Part shown: positions 49,972-64,000 of the stretch, one piece after another
Layout of the letters: each line of letters opens with the position of its first letter
Position numbering within the stretch: position 1 is the first letter of the stretch
Origin: Gadus chalcogrammus
Taxonomy: Eukaryota; Chordata; Actinopteri; Gadiformes; Gadidae
Assembly: GCF_026213295.1 (NCBI RefSeq)
Contig: NC_079420.1
Location: forward strand, 20,211,041 to 20,275,040
Length of the DNA: 64,000 nucleotides
Reading direction: 5' to 3'
Translations under genes and position numbers: made by a program
Notes under the pieces: model-generated
Seen by the model: only the letters and a program-made list of their open reading frames with translations
Database searches by the model: none
Told to the model about the DNA's origin: nothing

Positions 49972-51026
49972 GCTGCTGCTGCTGCTCTGTGTCTGGAGAC
50001 TCCTCGTCTCGGTCAGGATCCTCCTGTGATCTGGCTCCAGGCCGCTTTGCTCTGGGCGTCCGGCCAGCGCCTCCTGACTCCGTCCCAGCCCTGTCCCAGT
50101 ACCATTACCCCTCTGACTTGGGTTTTTCTCTTGCCTTTTCAACCTGAAGCTCTCATGTAGGCCTTGTTTCGAGCTGCTTCACGGTGGGATCAGACATTCG
50201 GCAACCACAAGAGTAGCCCGAAGGACTATATGGGTTACATATCTTATCTCACCAAAAAAAATTACAATTTGACCCGTTTACTGCTTTGTAAGAGGAGGAC
50301 AATGTTTGGGGACTTCCCCCAAAACAGAAAAGGAGTGTGTACAGTCGGGGTGGAGGGAAACTACAGTCAGAAGATACACGGCCAACCCTGGGCTCTGTGG
50401 CTTTAAGAACTGTGCGCACTTGAGCAGCTGGCAGTGCGCCACTTGGCCAACGTAAACAGCCTTAATCCTTTTTCCAAAGAGCTTTCAACACCCATTTCTC
50501 TGGCACATTGGCCACTGACTCACTCACTCTCTCTCTCTCTCTCTCTGCATCTCTTTAGCTTGTGGTCTTTGTCTCTCTCCCTCTGCCTGACATTCCAGCG
50601 TTGCCTTTGTCGTTCACCGAGCGGCCAGCAGGCGGCGTTGTGGTCTCACAGTATAAATGTGGACTCGATGCTGTTGATCATTATTCACTGCTAAGGTATG
50701 CGCCTTCCTTTGAATTTCCCCTGAAGCAAAACAGGTCTCAGTTTTCACCCTTTCTTAGCAGAATAGAGAAAGGGGGGATTGGTTTCCCGAACCAAGCTGA
50801 ACTTGAAACACATATAACTAGGGTGATTTTCTTTTTCTTTTTAAAGGGGTGTTGAGAAAAGTAAACCACTGACCTTTCTTTTGCTTTCAAGCCTTCTCCG
50901 CCCCCACTTTTGTTTTGAAGGCTATCATTAAGTTGATTAGACTATCTTTTTGTGTTTATAATAAGTTCACTGTATGAAAGATATCCCTCATGGCACTACA
51001 AGGTTTAAACTTTAAAAAAACGGTAT
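49972..51026. other. non-coding sequence
   Basis: A short CTG repeat abuts the hAT element at 49971-49985 and a 12-unit CT repeat lies near 50524-50547. No gene is visible. Confidence 0.55.
50625..50639 (+). promoter_or_regulatory. weaker CTCF-like motif (13 of 15)
   Basis: CCAGCAGGCGGCGTT has two mismatches but keeps the CAG...GGC core. Confidence 0.3.
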
Positions 51027-51098
51027 ATGTGCGTGCGCGTGTGTGTGTGTGCGTGCGTGTGTGTGTGTGCGTATGTGTGCAATCGTGCGTGTGTGTGA
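51027..51098 (+). repeat. imperfect (GT/GC)n alternating purine-pyrimidine tract
   Basis: A GTGCGTGCGCGTGTG-type run. Alternating GC/GT sequence like this is a candidate for Z-DNA. Confidence 0.85.
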
Positions 51099-51984
51099 CG
51101 CCGTGTGTCTGTGGGGGCAGGGGGATCCAGGGTATGATATCCTGGGCTCCCTCGGGGATTTGGCAGACACAGGGTAATTTGTAGTGAAATTTCCAGCGCA
51201 GTCCTTTTCGCAGGTGGCTCAGGACGCAGGCAGGTCGGGCGGGGAACCAGAGAAGCAATTTGCTTGTCTGTGGGCTGTGAATATGAGTATTGTTACACGC
51301 CAGTGGCTTTGCATTGTGACACGGAATGCACTGTGGCCCTCCAGCCCACCAGGCAGCCTCCATGGATTCTGTTGTCAGTGGTCATAAATAAATACATTAA
51401 TGAATGAATAATCAAACTAAAATACTTTTGAAATGTCCTTGTATTTCAGTGCAACATTCAGAAACCATAGGGTTGATATTACAGGGCTGGGCTGGGTGTG
51501 AGTTTATAGCTTGCTTGTGGGTTGGCTTCTCATTTTGCTGCTTCAACAAACTTATGGAAAACAAATGTATTGAGACTCAATGCAACACGGGAATGCAGCT
51601 GGGAGATTTTTGCAAGGGGAATTGTAATTTTTCCCAGGCCTAGAGTGCATCCAGTTAGAGTCTGCACTTTGCAATCCCTGCCTGAATGGAGAGGTATAAA
51701 TCCATGGCAAATGTTGCAGCGGTGCAAAAGATTACGGCTGTTCCATGATACGATCTTTAATCGCATCAGTTAAATATCTTTAACAGATGGATGGCTGTAA
51801 ATAACCAAATCAAAACAATGGGCCCTGTATAGTACCTCAGTAGTAGGACCAAGTATATTAATAAATATAGTGATTATTTCACTTTATATCAATGGAGAGA
51901 CATCATTATGGACAGACAGAGGGACGGCCGGTCAGTCAGTGAGACAGACACGTAGGCATTCAGAAACACATGTGGACAGACTCA
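51099..51984. other. non-coding sequence
   Basis: Nothing recognised. Confidence 0.55.
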
Positions 51985-52262
51985 CAGCGGTGAGACAGGC
52001 AAACAGACGGACAGTGAGACAGACATACAGACAGTGAGGCAGCCAGACGGATAGACTTGCAGTGAGACTGATACTGGGGGACAAACAGGGATACAGACAG
52101 ATGGACAGTGAGATAGGTGAGGCTGACAGACAATGAGAAATACAATGAGACAGGCAGTCTGAGACAGGCAGACAGACAGTGAGAGAGGCAGAGAGACGGA
52201 CAGTCAGTGTGACAGACAGACAGACAGGGAGAAATACTGACAGACAGTGAGACAGGCAGGCA
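51985..52262 (+). repeat. GACAGACAGTGAGACA minisatellite
   Basis: Degenerate tandem units built on ACAGACAG and GTGAGACAG(GC)A repeat about fifteen times. The 130-152 codon minus-strand frames (LSVCLSHCLS...) come from this repeat. Confidence 0.85.
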
Positions 52263-54245
52263 GAGGGAGAGGTGCAGCTGACGTGACGTGTCAGCTGGGG
52301 CTGCAGAAGGGGACTCGGGGTCTGTTCTCCACCCCCACTGCTGCAGACGCAAAGCAATTGTGCCGCACCTGCTTTACATTCCAGCCGCACCTCTGGGGTC
52401 CTTCACACAACAGCCGGGCAAGAGAAACGGCACCACCCAAGTTCTGTCATTAAATGTTAGCACCTATCCAACGCTCTAATGCTCTCAAACTATATAAGAC
52501 CCTCGGCATTGTTTTAGTCCAGGAGTTGTCGTACAGTCGATGGATTGTTTTTCGGTTGAGTCGTGTGTTTGCTCGGTCATGATGACCCAACAACCGCTGC
52601 ATGTTGGGAGTTGTTGTTTCTTATTACCTGTGAGGCGCTCCATGCTGTCCAGCTGCAATGTCCTTTCTAAGCCAAACCAGACTTGAGTGACCAATTGGAC
52701 TCTCAAGGTAGAAGGGTTTACCGCTCCGGGTTCTTCCATCTCCAGGACCTCCGCACGATCAGGGGCCTTTGTGGGGCCCGGCTCTGGGAGAACAGCTGTG
52801 TCAGGCCAGGTGCAGGCCGGCTCCAGCCCCGACGCTTTGTGCCAGTGGATTCCCAAACAATAAACTAGACTTACCACTTATAGTGGCAGAGGAACGCCAG
52901 GCAGCTGCTGGAGATTTGATTGCTATAGTTGTTATTGACTGTGGCTGATAGCTTTCCTTCTGGACACCGAGCTATACAACCAGAACCTCTCAAATGTTTC
53001 CCTCATCTGTTATTTGTACAAATAGTAATATAACCATATTTATATCTAATAATATCTTTGCTGTATTATATATTGAAAAAATATGAATAATAATACAAAT
53101 ATAATTCTAAACAAATAGCATGCGTCCAGCTGTGAGCCCACTGATTGGACGAGCTCCACGCTCTGACGGACCTGGGTTCAAGCGGTGTGGGGCTCAATTC
53201 GTCAGGCAGACGGGAGAACGATACTGTCTCTCCTAGACCTTCCTGGGCTGGTGGCGCGCTGACTTTTAAGAGGGGTTGTTTACTCACCAGAGCTGTTTGC
53301 AATTGTGCACACGTCCATGTGAGGGTTGTTGTGATCGTTCATCATCATCATCATCATCATCATCACCTTCAAAGCACTATAGAGTGAAGACGAGCACTGG
53401 ATCACACCATCAGAGCGGCACACAGTCTGGGCTCTCAGGTTGAAAGTGGCTTCAGGCTTTGGAATGACAAAAGAATACGGTTCTTAGGAGCTGTTTTTTG
53501 GGACAATTAGGGTGTCTAAAATCTATTTTAAAGTAACATGCTTTGGTATTCTAATAAGCGTCATTTAAATGAACAAAATGCTCCATTTCCCAAAGCTATT
53601 TAAACAAAGGGAGCTAGCGGAGGCATATTCAATGTATTCAGGAAAAATGATTATTCCACGTTATTCAGAGGTATCACGGCTGAGGTTTCATTTTATTATT
53701 TTAATAATCATGTTGTTCAGTTTCAATTAAATGCAATTGCGGACAGCAGCATAAGCCCCACGATTCCACTTAAACCTTGAGGATTTAATGAAGACAGGCC
53801 TTGGATTTAGGCCTGTATATTTGTCAGACCATTGTTAGATCTGTGAAGACCAAATTAAGACCAGAAATGTGAATGTTTGCCTGAGCAAACCCATTATCCC
53901 GAAAGATTGTAAATCCTCTGACTGTCCTAACAGCAGCTTCAACAGTGATGTTCAATCTGGGAATGGGCTTTCTGCATTCACTTACTTGTGTTTGCATGCA
54001 TTTTCCTACATTATCTTGAAGAAATAAAAGGGGGGTACAAGTTATGATGTAGTGGATACAACCTCTTATCTGGCATAAACAACAACAATCTAAATCTTAC
54101 AGTCTTACAGTCAACAAATGAAATACAGAGTTTTCATTATAGATTGCCTAAACATATAGGCTAAATTAATTCAAACTACGAAATGGCCAAATAAATCCCC
54201 TCTGCACATGTAAGGACGTCCTTTTCATTTGACCTTTCTCTTTGC
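52263..54245. other. non-coding sequence
   Basis: A 130-codon minus-strand frame (52485-52877) is the longest non-repeat frame here, but it matches no family I know and has no supporting neighbours. AT-rich below 54000. Confidence 0.5.
53341..53365 (+). repeat. short (ATC)n trinucleotide repeat
   Basis: Eight ATC units. Confidence 0.9.
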
Positions 54246-54290
54246 TTATCCGAGCGCCATGTAGCGGAGCTTCATCTGTTCATCTCTCGT
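54246..54290 (-). CDS. candidate terminal coding exon of an unrecognised gene
   Basis: On the minus strand a strong acceptor (TTGTTTTCCTTTACAG) precedes 14 codons, TRDEQMKLRYMALG, and a TAA stop in phase 0. The polypyrimidine tract and the charged, non-repetitive peptide look exon-like. However, no partner exon was identified and I do not recognise the C-terminus. An AATAAA on the same strand lies about 550 bp downstream (near 53694). It may be chance. Confidence 0.2.
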   Translation of the reverse strand, partial: TRDEQMKLRYMALG

Positions 54291-57262
<2,972 letters not shown>

Positions 57263-57568
57263 GGGAGTGTTGGTGTCTTTTCCTTGTTGATGTCCCTTTC
57301 AAAGGTGTTTGAAAAAACACTTTAATTAACACTTGAATTCCAATTTTCTAATCCAAGTATACCCTTGTGGGCTGTTTGGGCCTTTCTCATCATTCCTCAA
57401 CAGACAAAGGCCATAGAGCCAGATTCCAGCAAGCACCAGCGGAGAGGCATTCCATCACTGTTAGTAATTGTTCACAGCTATTCACTGGGCCTGTTTTCTA
57501 TTCGTCATGTTCACGGCTCAAACACGGCGAGGCTCTTTTATAATCAATGACACAACAGTGGTGCCTCT

Positions 57569-57733
57569 GGATAGGGAGAGTAGCCGAACACAGAGTCAGA
57601 GGTGGATGGGGAGAGCAGATGAACACAGAGTCAGAGAACGATCAGGAGCTGAATAGAGTCAGAGGAGGATCAGAAGAGCGGCTGAACAGAGTCAGAGAAC
57701 GATCAGGAGAGCAGCTGAACTGAGTCAGAGGAA
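57569..57733 (+). repeat. GAACAGAGTCAGAG minisatellite
   Basis: About four and a half units of roughly 37-40 bp, with core GCTGAACAGAGTCAGAG followed by AACGATCAGGAG or GAGGATCAGAAG. Confidence 0.85.

Positions 57734-61139
<3,406 letters not shown>

Positions 61140-61171
<32 letters not shown>
61140..61171 (+). repeat. short (AC)n microsatellite
   Basis: Sixteen AC units. Confidence 0.95.
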
Positions 61172-61174
<3 letters not shown>

Positions 61175-63079
61175 GCGGCTTCATCAACAAACGCCGCTGT
61201 ACAGTCTGCTCCGCACATGGTGCCTATTTGACATGTGTGTTGTATTTAGAACTCAGCCACTCGGTGCTGACGTGAGCTGTGTATTATTTAAAATGGTGAC
61301 AGGGTGTTTGTCAAGTTGGGCCAAGAGATCTTTTTTTTTTCCCTCTCCCTCCTCTTTTTCCCTTGTTGCTTCTCCTGCTAGTGCTTGTCTGGACGCCAGA
61401 ATGTGGCTGCGTGCGTGGATGTTGGAACAGAGTCTTGCAGGAGAGAGCAGGAGGACTCTGTGTGTGGCATCAGGCCTGGGTGCTGCTGGGATTATCTGAT
61501 GCTCTCTCTCTCTCTCTCTTTCTGAATCAACCGTTCAGGCTTGAGCGTGAGTGAGGAGTGAGAGCAGCACACTGTCAGCCACTTAGAGATAAAACTGTGG
61601 AGCAGTGTCATACATTTATAATGCTTGGTCGATTCAGTCTGAAGAGCTGCATTTGTCTTTCCACCAAAATCCTCCACACACACTAAATCCTGTCATTGTT
61701 TTTTTTTTAGCAAAATGCCGAAAGTCGTCGTCATTTAAGCGGTATGATTGAATACTGAGTGATCGTGTGGTCTTGAAAGTAGGGAGGAAAGTAGGGAGGA
61801 ATGAAGGACCTACAGCACTCTTGCCATAATCGACCATTATTGATGTTGACTTCTATTAGTGCAAGGTGGGTAAAACAAAATATGTCAAAAGAAGAAAACG
61901 AATGTCCTTCATGGGCCGATCTGAATAGTGTCTGTACAGAGTTCTACACCACAGGTACAGCGCTGTGTGGCTACGCGTCGCTCAGCCATTGATCGTTCTG
62001 CTCTGTGACATTGGCTGTTGGCAAAACAAAAGCTTGTTGGGACTCCACAACCTTGGTTTACTGAACCTCTAAATTAATTTAATATGGCAGAAGATGACCC
62101 GACCTCTTGATTCATAAATGTGTTTTATACATAAATCCAACGATCGTGTGAGAGGTGTCACAATAGAAGTTTACCAGGCCAGTTTACAAGAACCAGTTGT
62201 GCAACATTTCGATGAGTCCGAATCAGAGTTGTAGCAAGTAACAGTCTATACGAGTGGGCGACATATTTTTGCCATACAATTCCATTAATTGTTTTTTGAT
62301 GCTTGCTGAAGCTTGACCTGGCCCGTTTCTATTATTACTCAAGTGTTGCATCTTTCAGCACATGTGGGATTTCAATTTGAGGAAGTAAACCTTTTAAAAT
62401 AACTGCAGTCAGGACACGAGTGCTTGAAACGGGAAAGCCATGTTGCAGAAATAAAAAACGACCAAGCAGGGTTCTGTCAGGAAGTGATTGTCAGGACTGA
62501 TCCCGGACGACTGCGGTGATCCCACATTGACAGAGCGTTGACCTTCAGGCAAGGTCGGCCCACGTATTATGAGCTGGGAACTCTTCCATCTCTCCAGTTT
62601 CTCCTGAGATTCCTGCAGTCCATCAACGTCATAAGCTCATTATTGATCAGATACTGATGCGTCTCATGTTCACAGTCACTTGTCTTCTGTTGAAGGCACG
62701 TATCCGTTAGTCTCTTCGCTGTGTGAACCGCTGCATCAAAGTTCAATGCTTGGGTTTTTGAACTAGGATGATAACCGTTTCAAAGCAGAATGTTGCTTAC
62801 AATCCTGTTAAAATGTGTTGACTGGGAGTTTTTGTTGACCTGCAGTACTAACTTATTGTACACCACAAGACCCTTTGTAGTAGACTTTGGAAAGCTTTGT
62901 CGACTTTGATTCCTTCTTTTGATTAAACCATGTTGGAATCATCTGCTTAATGTGTAAACACTTTATAACCAAACTGGTACAGCATTGATGGTCCTGTTTT
63001 GAAGGTTAAGGTTTGACAGTTAACCAGGCCCTCAGGTCCTCCTCCGAATAGGATAGATTTAGACTTCTTGAGCAGCATT

Positions 63080-63080
<1 letters not shown>
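61172..63080. other. non-coding sequence
   Basis: No gene is visible. A short CT repeat lies at about 61502-61519. Confidence 0.55.
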
Positions 63081-63169
<89 letters not shown>

Positions 63170-63180
63170 CACACACACGC
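63081..63180 (+). repeat. (AC)n microsatellite
   Basis: An AC run with CG interruptions near 63163 and 63179. Confidence 0.95.
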
Positions 63181-63276
63181 AGAAACACAAACACACCCTG
63201 AAGCACTATACTATACAAACAGCAGCAGGAAATTATACAAAGAAATGTGAGACCTTGCATCAAACTGAATTACAAA

Positions 63277-63330
63277 TACACACACAGACGCACACACACA
63301 CACACACACACACGCGCACACACACACAAC

Positions 63331-63386
<56 letters not shown>

Positions 63387-63412
63387 AACACACACACCCC
63401 CACACCCACACA
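63277..63412 (+). repeat. imperfect (CA)n microsatellite
   Basis: A CA-rich tract interrupted by GC, AAC and CCC, probably an older, decaying partner of the tract 100 bp upstream. Confidence 0.9.
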
Positions 63413-64000
63413 AACAGTACATGAACTCTGTGCAAACACAGACTGCGGTGCATGTGAAAATATGCATTGCACCACAGAGGCAACATCCATCTCCTTTAAA
63501 TAAGTCCAGACCTGTGTTGTGGGTGAGGGCTGTGTAGGTAACCCCTCCCCCCACCCCCAGACCTGTTAGATTCCCCTGATTGGCTCAGCGGGGTCTCATT
63601 ATCGCCACGGGTACGAAGCAAGCATGTTCAAACAATCGCTATTTGAAGGGAAATTACAGAGACAATTTGCTGGCTTTATTGCCTGATTTGTTTTGTTTTG
63701 CTCTTATCACACCGGACCACGGCAGAGAGACTCCATCATGTGTGCTGTAATGTGTTTTAGCTTGGGTATTACGTTCGGGGTCCCTCTCCCAGAAGCAATT
63801 CCCCCCAACCACCCGGGCCGCCAGAGAAAAGGAGACACTTAGGTCAATTATGTTCTGAAACAACATGGCTCTGGATATTTTCCTCTGTGAGTCTCCTCTT
63901 AGATGGTATCGCTGAGAAGGGAATGGGAATACAGACATTTTGAAGCCAATCGAGATGATTGGGGACGACATTACCAGCAAACGTAGATGGTGATGTATAC
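63413..64000. other. non-coding sequence to the window end
   Basis: A 108-codon minus-strand frame (63654-63980) has no recognisable domain or splice support. Confidence 0.5.

Noticed and set aside
52485..52877. 130-codon minus-strand frame ending near a possible donor
   Set aside because: No recognisable family or neighbouring exons; moderate GC makes a chance frame of this length plausible.

Overview
This window looks like nuclear DNA from a bony fish. It is AT-leaning and gene-poor. It is packed with long dinucleotide microsatellites: about sixteen CA/GT or GA/CT tracts of roughly 40 to 140 bp. It also carries a V-SINE-type tRNA-derived SINE tail and many short fish-type DNA transposon remnants. 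The one gene I recognise has the exon layout of a vertebrate gene. Such microsatellite density is known from gadid fishes such as Atlantic cod, so a gadiform is a reasonable guess, but the sequence alone does not prove the species. No bacterial genes, operons, CRISPR arrays, rRNA or intact tRNA were seen, and almost all long open frames are translations of simple repeats.

Layout. 0-31 kb: mainly unique non-coding sequence broken by microsatellites. It holds a short terminal-inverted-repeat element with telomere-like TTAGGG repeats (about 3 kb), a GAGCTAAC minisatellite that folds back on itself (7.7-8.1 kb), two related GA-rich compound minisatellites (0.6-1.0 and 15.4-15.6 kb), a degenerate SINE (16.2-16.4 kb) and a fold-back element flanked by TTAA (28.2-28.8 kb). 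31-35.2 kb: a transposon graveyard. It contains a broken RecQ-like helicase N-terminus, a long inverted repeat, an ACGCG-rich element with a 185-bp internal duplication, and an element carrying a frameshifted Myb/SANT-like DNA-binding fragment. 35-44 kb: non-coding with microsatellites.

44.0-47.3 kb: lysmd4, on the plus strand. Two coding exons (45177-45440 and 45831-46424) encode a 285-residue protein with one LysM domain and one transmembrane helix. A likely non-coding first exon and promoter lie near 44.04-44.23 kb, and a nested palindrome sits in the inferred 5' intron. A hAT-like repeat starts about 20 bp after the stop codon. 48-50 kb: two well-delimited non-autonomous DNA transposons, one with perfect 26-bp inverted ends and one hAT element with perfect 16-bp inverted ends and an 8-bp target duplication. 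50-64 kb: non-coding, with further microsatellites, two minisatellites, and one weak candidate terminal exon on the minus strand at 54.25 kb.

There is no multi-gene system here. The most informative content is how mobile elements and fold-back repeats surround lysmd4, plus a set of CTCF-like motifs that flank it. I found no previously undescribed biological system that the sequence can support.
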